Source: Bedellia somnulentella
Taxonomy: Eukaryota; Arthropoda; Insecta; Lepidoptera; Bedelliidae
DNA length: 64,000 nt
Direction: 5' to 3'
Assembly (NCBI GenBank): GCA_963576735.1
Contig: OY755178.1
Coordinates: 1,736,001-1,800,000 of the forward strand
In this document: positions 30,336 through 64,000 of the stretch, piece after piece
Layout: every line of letters begins with the position of its first letter
How positions within the stretch are numbered: the stretch's first letter is position 1
The notes under the pieces: model-generated
What the model saw: the letters and a program-made list of their open reading frames with translations, nothing else
Databases searched by the model: none
Told to the model about the DNA's origin: nothing
Translations under genes and position numbers: made by a program

Positions 30336-30392
30336 GTCGACAGCTAATTCGAGTGTCTGAGAGTTCTTCGGACAAACAAGTGAAAAAAAACT
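30336..30392 (+). other. Candidate non-coding 5' exon of the G-gamma gene
   Basis: A 57-bp segment with an acceptor-like TTTTGGTTGCAG before it and a consensus donor GTAAGTAAA after it, ending in AAAAAAAACT. It has no ATG. The G-gamma start codon at 39933 is itself preceded by an acceptor (39921-39922), so an upstream non-coding exon must exist. This is a candidate only. Confidence 0.3.
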
Positions 30393-30689
30393 GTAAGTAA
30401 AATTTATTACCTACTTGTTTTTCCATATTTTTCTAGATACTGCAAATAAAAGTTACAATTGCTTACATCACTTACAACACTACAATCTCAGTTACAATGT
30501 TTCCCGAAATACTACTTATTTTTATTACTATTTTTGGATCACATTCAGTCTAGTTATAGTTTGATACTGTACCACGATATGTTGCATTGTTGATGGACAT
30601 TCAACAACTTATGTTATGGGTGGCATAGATGGATGATGGTTGGATGGGTACATTAGAATATGGTGTTCCTATTACCCCCATTTTGTTTG

Positions 30690-30825
30690 GACAGGGCTGT
30701 CACGTGGTATAGAACCAGCCCATCGCCGCTTTGTATGAATACACTGTCACATGACTTAGTTTACGCCAGTGATGTGGGTTTTCTCACAATATTATCGCTC
30801 TCCGTTAAAAACCTCGAAAACTAAA
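30690..30825 (-). repeat. SINE-A fragment, old
   Basis: CATCGCCGCTTTGTATGAAT, CACTGTCACATGACTTAG and GTGGGTTTTCTCACAATATT match the SINE-A middle reversed. Confidence 0.55.
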
Positions 30826-31011
30826 TTACACCTTCTGCTTCGAAAGTGGTCAGCGTCCCTCTAAGCCGTCAGGCCATTCTAGTCCTTATGAACAATATAG
30901 TTATTTACTTCAATATTTTCATGGGTATTACATTGGCGCCGTATATCGCATAAACGGAGGTGTAAGATGTACTATTTCTTCTAGTCTAGGTAGGTTACAC
31001 AACCTTACTTA

Positions 31012-31154
31012 CTTATACTCCCGGCTATACATCCCGAACGGGTTGCCATAGCTTCATAGCTAGAAACTCCTTAACCACATTTAGAAGTTGATAGGGGACA
31101 AGATGGTAGAAATAAAGTATCGTTGGTGATGGGTCTGCAATAGCATCGCCCAAA
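31012..31154 (-). repeat. SINE-B (B4), 5'-truncated
   Basis: ACTCCCGGCTATACATCCC to GCATCGCCCAAA. It stops exactly at the left end of the big palindrome. Confidence 0.6.
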
Positions 31155-31589
31155 ACCTAAAGAGCTTATTCCATTACACTTTTATCGTTGCTGAAATCGG
31201 AGGTCCTTCACAGTCACTGCCGCAGAAGGCCACAGACGCTTGTTATTCCACTGCACCGATTTCAGTTTCTGAATCATTCGCGAGCGCGCGATATTTGCGG
31301 GCGGTCGAACGAAATTGCTCCCGCCTTTTTTTTTAAACGCTCTCTATCGGGCTCTCTTATGGACTATCCCACTCTCATTTAATAAACGACGACACATTGC
31401 GTCTATATATCTCTTTCGCTACTATACTTACCTACATATATCCTATTCATGTACACAACCTTTTCCAAATATTTTTACGTCATATTTCACACAAAATATT
31501 AAATAGGCGGGAACTCCTATATGACTTAAAAATAAAAGCATATTTATTAAAAAGTGTGCCGGGGTCGTACGAAGTGGCGATCGATAGTT

Positions 31590-31848
31590 TCAGCCTACCC
31601 CAATGAGAGGTAATGGCGTTAGTATATGTATGCATATATGTGATTGAACGTATTTGCTTACCCCAATGGGAAATAATGGCGTGAGTATATGTATGCATGT
31701 ATGTAATTATACGCTTGTGCCTACCCCCACGGGAAGTGATGGCGTGAGTATAAGTATGCATATTTGAAACAATACGTATCTGCCTACCCCTTACGGAAAA
31801 ATGGCGGGAGTTTAAGTATGTATGTATGTAATTAAAATTATCTGCTTA
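31590..31848 (+). repeat. Minisatellite of LINE-C tail units (left arm)
   Basis: Units of about 60-70 bp on the theme CTGCCTACCCCAATGGGAAA, TAATGGCGTGAGTATATGTA and TGTAATTAAACGTA. The first is preceded by LINE-C coding tail (GTACGAAGTGGCGATCGATA). It continues at 32223-32500 after the MITE; the mirror tract in the right arm is 34020-34560. Confidence 0.75.
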
Positions 31849-32222
31849 GGGGTTGTCCATTAATCACGTAAGGCTTGAAAGGGGGGGAGGGGTTTGATAA
31901 AAATCACGAAAATAACACAATGGGGAGGGGGGTGTAGTAAGATATCTAGTGTATTTATTTTTTCGGCAAACGCGCGTTTTTTAAACAAATATTAAGCGGC
32001 ACATTTTTATTATGGTCCTTATAAAATAAGATTATAGTTTATACCTGTATTTAAAATAAGATAATATTCGAAAATTTTAAGATTCGTTGTAGGTACTAAA
32101 ATACACGTGATGTTGAGAAGAAGGGAGGGGGGTGGTCTTCAACCTCACTACGTATCACCAATGGGGGAGGGGGGGTTAAAAAAATGCTAAAAAAAAATAT
32201 CACGTGATTAATGGACAACCCC
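31849..32222. mobile_element. MITE with TTA duplication (left arm only)
   Basis: Ends GGGGTTGTCCATTAATCACG and its complement, TTA on both sides (31846-31848 and 32223-32225). G-rich interior. The mirrored site in the right arm (about 34292) reads through without it, a true empty site. TTA/TAA duplications point to PIF/Harbinger-type mobilisation. Confidence 0.8.
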
Positions 32223-32602
32223 TTACCACAAGCGGAAGTAAAAGCGTGAGTATATGTGCGTATGTATGTAATTAAACGTATCTGCCTACTCCGATGGGAA
32301 GTAATAGCGTGAGTATTTATAATATAATATAATTTGCATGTATGTGATAAAACGTATTTACCTACCCCAATCGGAAATAATAGCGTGAGTATATGTATGT
32401 ATGTATGAATATAATTATACATATCTGCCTACCCCTATGAAATGGAACCCCTACCCACCTAACTACCCCTGGAATTAATGGCGTGAGAATATGTATATCT
32501 GCTATAAAACTTTTATTATCTTTTTTTGTTTACGTTATTTGCAATCATAGGCATGAAAAATTTTGGCACGTCCTCTCGCTGTGGCGGGCGCAAGGCGACT
32601 AA

Positions 32603-33097
32603 AGCGGCCAGTACACAATGGCCAGTGATGGGCCACGCTTCGCAATTGGCAATTGTTGGCCACGATCAATTGGTGTTCACACAATGGCCCATTGCTCATT
32701 ACTGCCTGGCAATCCACTTGCGACGGACGTCGAAGTAATTATGGTTGCAGCTATTTATTTATTATTATGTATGTAATTTATTTAATTTATGGCGCTATTT
32801 ATGTTATTTTTACGTCATATAGTGATTATCAATACATTTTGCAATAAAATATTCCAAAGAAAGTATAAGTATCTATGAGCGGTCGGTGACGAACTAAACA
32901 ATGGCCCATTGTGGAAACACCACCGGCCATGCTACGCCACGATTCCTTTGAAGTGTGCCCGAAAAACCGACAACTTCGCCATTGCGCGCCATTGCGCGCC
33001 ACGATCGGCAATTGTCCGCCATCATGCACCATTGCCCCCTGTACACAGTGGCAATGGCGAGCAGTGGGCCATCGTCCGCCATTGTGTACTGGCCGCT
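32603..33097. mobile_element. 495-bp inverted-end element, left copy
   Basis: Ends AGCGGCCAGTACACAATGGC and its complement, flanked by TAA (32600-32602 and 33098-33100). Near the ends are many CAATGG/CCATTG words; the core is AT-rich. Non-coding; the open frames on both strands are by-products of the mirror symmetry. Confidence 0.75.
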
Positions 33098-33120
33098 TAA
33101 TACGTAGTATCTAATTGTAA

Positions 33121-33615
33121 AGCGGCCAGTACACAATGGCGGACGATGGCCCACTGCTCGCCATCGCCACTGTGTACAGGGGGCAATGGTGCATGATGGC
33201 GGACAATTGCCGATCGTGGCGCGCAATGGCGCGCAATGGCGAAGTTGTCGGTTTTTCGGGCACACTTCAAAGGAATCGTGGCGTAGCATGGCCGGTGGTG
33301 TTTCCACAATGGGCCATTGTTTAGTTCGTCACCGACCGCTCATAGATACTTATACTTTTTTTGGAATATTTTGTCGCAAAATGTATTGATAATCACTATA
33401 TGACGTAAAAATTACATAAATAGCGCCATAAATAAAATAAATTACATGCATAATAATAAATAAATAGCTGCAACCATGATTATTTCGACGTCCGTCGCAA
33501 GTGGATTGCCAGACAGTAATGAGCAATGGGCCATTGTGTGAACACCAATTGATCGTGGCCAACAATTGCCAATTGCGAAGCGTGGCCCATCGTCGGCCAT
33601 TGTGTACTGGGCGCT
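33121..33615. mobile_element. 495-bp inverted-end element, right copy
   Basis: Inverted relative to 32603-33097 and of identical length, flanked by TAA (33118-33120 and 33616-33618). Confidence 0.75.
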
Positions 33616-33624
33616 TAATCTGTG

Positions 33625-33917
33625 GGCGACTAAATCGTCTGAACGTTATTCCACCTTCCTGAGACGGAGCTACAAAAAATGTAGTGAGCTAGGAGCCGAA
33701 ATTTGTCTCTTTATCGGAAGCCTAGCGTTCTGAACGTTATTCCACTAGTCTGAATTCAGATTCTGTGGCTGTCGGACGTCTGAATTCAGGCAAATGGAAT
33801 AAGCTCTTAAAGAGCTTAAAGAACAAATTATTAAAGAGACAAATTTCGGCTCCTAGCTCACTACATTTTTTGTAGCTCCGTCTCAGGAAGGTGGAATAAC
33901 GTTCAGACGATTTAGTC
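33625..33917. mobile_element. Foldback insert (right arm only)
   Basis: Inverted repeats of about 85 bp, beginning GGCGACTAAATCGTCTGAAC and mirrored at the right. Inside is AATGGAATAAGCTCTTAAAG, close to the outer end of the whole palindrome. The left arm has only GGCGACTAA here. Confidence 0.65.
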
Positions 33918-34975
33918 GCCTCGCGCCCGCCACAGCGAGAGGACGTGCCAAAATTTTTCATGCCTATGATTGAAATTACGTAAACAAAAAAAAGATAATA
34001 ATAGTTTTATAGCAGATATACATATGCTCACGCCATTAATTCCAGGGGTAGTTAGGTAGGTAGGGGTTCCATTTCATAGGGGTAGGCGGATATGTATAAT
34101 TATATTCTTACATACATACATATACTCACGCTATTATTTCCGATTGGGGTAGGTAAATACGTTTTATCATATACATGCAAATTATATTATATTATATATA
34201 CTCACGCCATTACTTCCCATCGGAGGAGGCAGATACGTTTAATTACATACATACGCGCATATACTCACGCTTTTACTTCCGCTTGTGGTAAGCAGATAAT
34301 TTTAATTGCATACATACATACTTAAACTCCCGCCATTTTTCCGTAAGGGGTAGGCAGATACGTATTGTTTCAAATATGCATACTTACACTCACGCCATCA
34401 CTTCCCGTGGGGGTAGGCACAGGCGTATAATTACATACATGCATACATATACTCACGCCTTTATTTCCCATTGCGGTAAGCAAATACGTTCAATCACATA
34501 TATGCATACATATACTAACGCCATTACCTCTCATTGGGGTAGGCTGAAACTATCGATCGCTATTTCGTACGACCCCGGCAAACTTTTTAATAAATATGCT
34601 TTTATTTTTAAGTCATATAGGAGTTCCCGCCTATTTAATATTTTGTGTGATATATGACGTAAAAATATTTGGAAAAGGTTGTGTACATGAATAGGATATA
34701 TGTAAGTATAGTAGCGAAAGAGATATAGAGACGCAATGTGTCGTCGTTTATTGAATGAGAGTGGGATAGTCCATAAGAGAGTTTGATAGAGAGCGTTTTA
34801 AAAAAAAGACGGGAGCAATTTCGTCGACCGCCCGCAAAAATCGCGCGCGCGAATGATTCAGAAACTGAAATCGGTGTAGTGGAATAACAAGCGTCTGTGG
34901 CCTTCTGCGGCAGTGACTGTGAAGGACCTCCGATTTCAGCAACGATAAAAGTGTAATGGAATAAGCTCTTTAGGT

Positions 34976-35457
34976 GTAACCCGTGTCTTTCATAGCTTTT
35001 GCATGTCTATACAGTCTGCCTATAGTATAGACTGACAGTCAACCTGCACTTTATATGAAATCACTGTCATATAAAAAAGTCAAAACGCGTCCTCTTAGGT
35101 TTTCCGTCAATTTTATCTTCACTGTTATACTCTGATATAAGAATGGTTAACAATTCTTGTTTAAATAGTACTTGAACTGTAGAGGAATGAAGAGGAATAC
35201 GTCATATCAAATAAAAGATAGGTACTCAGGTCATACATTTAAAAGGAGGACTACGAGATGTATAAAAGTAAATTAGTAAAAAAGATATATAATGCAAAAA
35301 AAAGTTGCTAATACACTTTTTAAACTCTCGCGGATTGTAGACATTATATATAAAAACCGGGGTTAATCAACGACAAAATTTCAAGTAAATGATAATATCT
35401 GTAGAGGATAAGAACAGAAAAACTTATTATAAAATAAAAATAAAGTTAAATAAACTG
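34976..35457. other. Unique spacer, nothing recognised
   Basis: AT-rich; no coding, RNA or repeat signal found. Confidence 0.35.
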
Positions 35458-35548
35458 CAGGAGGTTAGCCAATATCATGCAAAGTGACGAACGTATCTGC
35501 TTTCCTCAATGGGAAACTATGGTGTGTGTTTATGTATGTATGTTATGT
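35458..35548 (+). mobile_element. LINE-C tail, short
   Basis: CTGCAGGAGGTTAGCCAATA, ... CAATGGGAAACTATGGTGTG then TATGTATGTATG. Confidence 0.5.
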
Positions 35549-35626
35549 TCACGTAATTCTAATTAATAATTAATCTAAGTAATTTGATTGAATTGATAAA
35601 CTATCTACTTCTTCGTTTCCTTTCAT

Positions 35627-35740
35627 GACCTCCGTGGTCCAGTTAGCAGATTTGGTACTGGATCCAGAGGTGGAGGGTTCGATCCCCGCTGAGAGCAATC
35701 ATCCGTATGATCAATATAAAAATCGATGTTTGTATCTTTA
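35627..35740 (+). repeat. tRNA-headed SINE, another family
   Basis: A-box-like CCGTGGTCCAGTTAGCAG and B box GGTTCGATCCC, followed by CGCTGAGAGCAATC. Not SINE-A. Confidence 0.5.
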
Positions 35741-35768
35741 ACTTGAATTTCATTTATATCTCAAACTC

Positions 35769-35903
35769 ACCGTTAATAACCATGATAAAATAACCACACA
35801 TATGACTTTAGAAAATACAAATTGATGTAGACTTGAGCCGGGATTTGCACATTTATCGACTGCACAATAAGCGGTGATCTACCCATTGAAGCTATCACGG
35901 TTG
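35769..35903 (-). repeat. SINE-A head fragment
   Basis: CACCGTTAATAACCATGATA ... GCTATCACGGTTG reversed; head and start of body only. Confidence 0.6.
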
Positions 35904-35917
35904 CAGAGAGTTGTAAA

Positions 35918-37548
35918 TCCATACTAATATTATAAATTGGTAAGTGAGTTTGTTTGTTTATTTGTTCCGCTTTCACGCCGTAACTACTGAAGCGATTGCT
36001 TTGAAATTTTGCAGACGTACAGTTAGAAGTCCAGATTAGATAATAGGGTACTTTTTATCCCGGAAAAAATATTTTCCCGAGGGAAAACCAAAATACTGTT
36101 TGCTTGCTGGATGAATGGGAGATGGCGCTGTGTGTTATTTAAAACAAGGTTATATATTGCAAACGAATATAAACACGTAAATTTAGAAGCTAAATCATAC
36201 GATATTGAATGACGTACTATTTGTCTTATCGTCTAAACTGTTTTATTACATCTACTTCTCCTGAAATAACTATAAGTCAACGAATTATTATTTGGTATAA
36301 GTATTTAAGTTACGTTATTTAGTTCTTGAGGTATGCGCTAGATATACGCGCCGTGTGATTTTTAAACCGTTGTATCGATGTTTTTTTAAGATACTTAAAT
36401 AATGGAATGCTATCTTGCGCTTTTACCTATAGCTCATACAAGTATTTGTTCATTTTTCGACTTATTTACTTACTTGCTGTTTTATCTTTATTAATTGTTT
36501 TTCGTTTTTTTCATACATGCCATTTTATACTGAATTGTATATTTGGCGCTCGACATCGGTAGGGTATAAAAAGGCGGGATTATACAGCGGGAGCGGGAGT
36601 AAATTTATTGTTTGTCAAAAGTAGTAATAATTCAAAATTTGCCATCAATGTTAGCGTCTCTGTGGCGTAGCGATATATCTAACCTCTATGACTATTCAAG
36701 AGACCCGGGATCAAATCTCAAGGGACACAAGCTTTTTGTAAAAAAATATGTTGTGTTAGCTTAGACAACATGACATAGGCTATCATTCATCTCGGCAAAT
36801 CCCCATATTCCCGAGAAATCTCTGCTGGAAACTCACCCACCATCACCAACGGTCAGTGTCGCGGGCAGCACCCACCAGGCCTCCGCCCCCGCAGCGCTAA
36901 ACTGTTTTCTATCTGCACTTAGTATTTTCTAAGACTTTCGCGATTGAACATTACAATTAAAACAACTATTATAAAACTAACCCATGTTATAACACGCGAT
37001 TAAAGAACCGAAAATCAATAGTTACTATCCGTACTAGAAGAAGAATAATAACTCGAACATTAAAACTTTGTACGAAATGATTTGTTTCATGATTCTTATC
37101 ATATATTTTATGGAACTAAGGGGTTGAAATAGAAAATGAAAGTTAGTACAGAGAATTTTGACATTTCTTTATTTAGAAACTTTGAACATGGTGCGATTGA
37201 CTGTTATAATATAACCACTACAAAAGGAATTTATGAAATTCATCCATCAATCATCCAAAAAAGGTAGCCGTAGCTCGGAGATAATAATTCTTCATCCACT
37301 TTCGGAAATTGAATGGAAAAAAGGTGGTCAAATAAAGGATTTTAATGATTGGTCTATAACTGCATAGCCCAACAATCACTTAAAAAGCCTCAATGACCTT
37401 TATATTCTTTACATCACCATTAGCACTAACACCCGCGGGAATATAAATATAAAAAAACAAGAAGTTGAGATAATGTTTTGGTATTTTGGATGTAAATTGG
37501 ATGCAAAAAATGTAGTCCACGCGGACGTAGTCGCGTACAAAAAGCTAG
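35918..37548 (+). mobile_element. Non-autonomous Helitron, complete copy
   Basis: Host A, then TCCATACTAATATTATAAAT at the 5' end; CACGCGGACGTAGTCGCG hairpin, AAAAAGCTAG, then T at the 3' end. No terminal repeats or duplication. Inside: a tRNA-like module near 36655-36725 (TGGCGTAGCGATATATC, ACCCGGGATCAAATC) and an inverted, aged SINE-B segment at about 37255-37400, both shared with the other copies. No rep/helicase ORF. Confidence 0.75.
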
Positions 37549-37986
37549 TCTATATATATAAAAGAAAGTAGTGTTAGTTACACTATTTATAACTCAAGAA
37601 CGGATGAATCGATCTAGCTGAAAATTGATGGAGAGGTACCTTAGAACCAGGAGAAGGACATAGGATATATATTATAACGCTAAATATCGTAGGGGGTAAG
37701 CAGTAAAATATATTCAACACTATCCGTGCCGAGCCGTGTAAGAATGTCGCTACCCCTTTCTACCCACGGGTGTCGTAAGAGGCGACTCGACGAGGGTATT
37801 GGGGCTTTTTATTGGATGTGGTTAGAGACCCATCACCAAAAACCTTTATTTTTACCATCTTTTCCCCACTCAACTTCCAAAAGTGGCTGAGGAATTTATA
37901 ATTCCTTAGCTCTGGTTACCCCTTCTAGGGAAATATAGCCGTGAGTAATATGTGTTTATCCGTGCGAAGCCGATGCGGACCACTAG
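37549..37986 (+). mobile_element. Second Helitron-like element, head-to-tail
   Basis: Starts TCTATATATATAAAAGAAAG directly after the CTAG of the previous element. Ends CGATGCGGACCACTAG then T. It carries a SINE-B inserted with TATCCGTGC on both sides. Confidence 0.6.
37733..37957 (+). repeat. SINE-B (B2) nested in Helitron
   Basis: GAATGTCGCTACCCCTTTC to GCCGTGAGTAATATGTG. (T)ATCCGTGC lies before and after as a target duplication. Confidence 0.7.
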
Positions 37987-38342
37987 TATTTCCATAAATA
38001 AAAGTCCGTTGACTTTTTCAAACCAGAAATAGACAATTTGCCTATCAAAACAATTTGTCCAAAATTAACCCAATCAAGCTGCCCTCTCGACTTGAAAGCT
38101 CTTGAAAAGCTATTAACATTTTTATTGCGTAACTGTTTCCTTTACATTTTATTGTGCTTCATATTTTGTGAATGGTGCGTGGTGAGAGATGGTGTCAAAT
38201 ACACTTACGCTTCCTTGTATATGTGGTATTAAATTTGATATGATTGTTATAAAAAATATATTGTAAATAGAAAATAAAAAGGAATGTTTAGTTGTTTTAG
38301 ACGTATACAGAGCATGGATGAAAGTATAATGGTGAATTCAGC

Positions 38343-38712
38343 ATAACATAAGCATAAAGCATAAACGTTCACGCCGAATATCCCCGAAGGGGCTGGCAGA
38401 GGTACTAATACTTCTGAACATCACGTGACATTGTCACCTGGTGTTCAAAGTACCCACGTTTTGCATGGACAGTGTACTCACGTAATAGGGGGCATGCCTA
38501 TCGTCGTTTTTGTACGAATACACTGTCACATGACTATGTAAAACTCAGCCATGTGGGTTTCCTCACGATGTTTTCCCTCACCGTTAACAACCGTGATAAA
38601 TTAACCACACATATGTCTTTAGAAAAGATAAATTGGTGTAGGCCCGACCCGGGATTTGAACACTAGTTGCTTGCACGTCAACCGGTGTTCTACCCACTGA
38701 GCTATCACGTCG
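38343..38712 (-). repeat. SINE-A, full length
   Basis: GTGAATTCAG flanks both ends. Subfamily with GAATATCCCCGAAGG and TCACCTGGTGTTC. Confidence 0.8.
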
Positions 38713-39922
38713 TCAAATTGTGAATTCAGGTGAATTCAGCCTTATTATATATTGCTTTTAAAATTGCTTTAGAAGTTTTGGAGCGTATTGTCACAGACAA
38801 CACTCAAAGAAATCTTCAATCTTTATAATAAGTATGGCTCCAAATAAATTAGTCGCGTTATATAGTACTGGAAGAGATATAAGGAGACAATAGTTTAATC
38901 CACAGGTTTAATCCGAAAGCAAGACGTAAACTGATACCATTGTATGACAGCTTAAAACAATAATTGCCCATTTTATACACGCTAATAATACTAGCCGGTG
39001 ACTCATGAAACCTTATACAAACAACAATAAGGGTACATGGGAACTGAATTACTAACTGTTTTATATGAAATAAGTTATAAAAAATGGATACAATTTTTTT
39101 TTCTATTCATTAGTATTATATTCTCAGTCAACTTTTTTTATCCACATTCTATGAACATTGTCACCTTGATGTTCAAAGCTATTTCAACGTTTTAAGGTTT
39201 CTTTTCCCTTTATCTCGGTAACAATGGAGGAAAATTTTCTATTTTTATGATATCGTAATAAAAGCAAGAAAATTATGAATGACAGACTCAGACAATAATG
39301 TTAATTTGTTTGCTTCGGACAAAGCTATTTTTTAGGAGATAAGGCTTAAGGAGACAATACGGAAAAACTATACAAAGACGGGGAATAATAAGATACCAAA
39401 TGCGTACAACTTATGCCGGCATAGCAGTTTAATTCATTCATTTCATGAAATAAATAAAAGTAAATATAAACTTACTACCCTAACAAATAGAGTCGAAATT
39501 CGGTCAATCAAATGCTATTCTTGTATGCTACAAGGGGTTGTCATAGAAACTGAAAATCTAGTGCGCGCGCATCACTCACACATTCAAACCAATGGTGTGT
39601 CTTTCCCCTAATTGTGAAAAAGAGATAGACACAGTACAATCACAAACAGTAGTGATTTTGGGGTTACTTATTTTGTATTGAATACGAACCCCTTGTATTG
39701 TTAGATACACTTCCAATATTTTAATTGTATGTTTTAAATACTGAGAATATTATGTTATTTTCTATATGACTTTAGTAGTTATTTATTTAGCTGGAAACGA
39801 TATCCATAATAATTTTTAGTTTCGACAGTACATTTTGCTTGTCCTTTTCTTACTCACACATGCAACGGATTTCGTGTTATTTCATATCCCAACTGAGTAT
39901 GTGTGCGTGTTTTATACTACAG
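38713..39922. other. Upstream region or 5' intron of G-gamma
   Basis: Mostly unique AT-rich sequence; no repeat or open frame of note. It ends at the acceptor TTTTATACTACAG. Confidence 0.4.
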
Positions 39923-39932
39923 ATTCTGCGCT

Positions 39933-63425
<23,493 letters not shown>

Positions 63426-63755
63426 TGTTAATCCAAAACCACCCAATTCCTACTTCATATATGAAACCAAACTCTATGTTTGGTAAGTTTCCAGAAAAAA
63501 AAACAATTGCTCAAGGCGCATTCACAACAGTTCTAAATCTGAATTCAAAAACCGAAGCTGAGGATCAAAAAACCAGACAATATAATAAAAATCATTTTAA
63601 TCATAACGGCTTAGCCATTTAAGTTTGTTGTTTTTTTAATTTATTGTTTTAGTTAAAGAAGCATTCTAGTCGATTTTAATGTAACTTGGTAAGTAAAAGG
63701 TTTGAATGTAACCGGTCTATGAATGAATATACTGAATGGTTTGTTACACGGTTGA

Positions 63756-63761
63756 AATAAA
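63756..63761 (+). terminator. Poly(A) signal of G-gamma
   Basis: AATAAA about 330 bp after the stop in an AT-rich 3' UTR. A second AATAAA lies near 63882, so alternative ends are possible. Confidence 0.5.
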
Positions 63762-64000
63762 AAACACATGTTGTACATACGTTAAATTTTATATTTTTAG
63801 TACTAGAAAAACGTATCTGATGAAATCGTAGGATGTAAAAGGCAAAAAAGTAAATTAGCAGCGATTAAAATGAAAAATGTAAAATAAATTAAAGAGCAAA
63901 CATTTAAATCGGCGAGAGAATTTTACCGTTTATTTCGTCACGCAAAATGTCTTGAAGATTATTTCTTTTGAGAATCCGTTGATTTACGTACAAAAGGGCA

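Larger units (their letters stand above)
31155..34975. mobile_element. 3.8-kb palindrome (foldback-type composite)
   Basis: Two arms, about 31155-33097 and 33121-34975, are inverted copies, with outer ends ACCTAAAGAGCTTATTCCAT. Between them is only a 17-bp spacer plus TAA on each side. Order in each arm, from outside: an AT-poor end segment (GGAGGTCCTTCACAGTCACT), a tandem LINE-C-tail tract, an unknown segment (ATCATAGGCATGAAAAATTT), and a 495-bp element with its own inverted ends. Each arm has one private insertion (31849-32222 left, ~33625-33917 right). No flanking duplication is obvious. No complete protein. Confidence 0.85.

Noticed and set aside
31590..32500. Regularly spaced repeats resembling a CRISPR array
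   Set aside because: Units are LINE tails of variable length, with similar rather than unique linkers, in a eukaryotic context.
32894..33324. Several overlapping 60-137-codon frames on both strands
   Set aside because: They mirror each other because of the palindrome and come from the 495-bp elements' CCATTG-rich ends.

Overview
This window looks like intron-rich, AT-rich insect nuclear DNA, most likely from a moth or butterfly. The evidence is the Helitron type (5' TCCATACTAATATTATAAA, 3' hairpin then CTAG), very dense SINE/LINE/MITE content, and a G-protein gamma gene that reads like insect G-gamma-30A. I recognise two host genes, both on the + strand.

Gene 1 occupies about 1.8-12.9 kb. 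It is the 3' part of a multi-exon gene: eight exons with consensus splice sites whose phases fit together into 272 codons plus a stop, followed by AATAAA. Its family is uncertain. Gene 2 is a complete 72-residue G-protein gamma subunit in two coding exons (39933-40045 and 63320-63425), split by a 23.3-kb intron that fills the right third of the window. A possible non-coding 5' exon lies at 30336-30392.

Almost everything else is mobile DNA. Local family names used here: SINE-A is a tRNA-headed SINE of about 370 bp ending in (TTATG)n, with TSDs of 10-14 bp. SINE-B is a repeat of about 250 bp, seen in at least 35 places, that starts TGTGTAGTGTCGGC, ends GTGAGTATATGTATGTATG, and has subfamilies B1-B4. 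LINE-C is the 3' end of a non-LTR retrotransposon whose tail matches the SINE-B tail. There are also MITEs with TAA/TTA duplications, Helitrons, long-inverted-repeat DNA elements, and one nearly uninterrupted LINE with EN, RT, RNase H and zinc-knuckle domains (21162-24797).

Layout: 0-13 kb, gene 1 with repeat-filled introns, including a P-superfamily-like element (6076-8064) and a copia gag fragment next to a tRNA-like sequence. 13-21 kb, stacked SINEs, a long-TIR element carrying a CXC-protein pseudogene, and a 465-bp tandem array. 21-25 kb, the LINE. 25-31 kb, sparse sequence with older repeats. 31.2-35.0 kb, a 3.8-kb nested palindrome. 35.9-38.0 kb, two head-to-tail Helitrons. 39.9-63.4 kb, the G-gamma gene, whose intron carries further nested elements, notably a three-level nest at 46.5-48.4 kb and a Helitron with a triplicated 5' end at 52.8-55.5 kb inside another inverted-repeat element.

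The repeats record their own insertion order through duplications and empty sites, and that is the main novelty here. I see no bacterial-style operon, CRISPR array or rRNA. All family names for repeats are inferred from sequence features alone.
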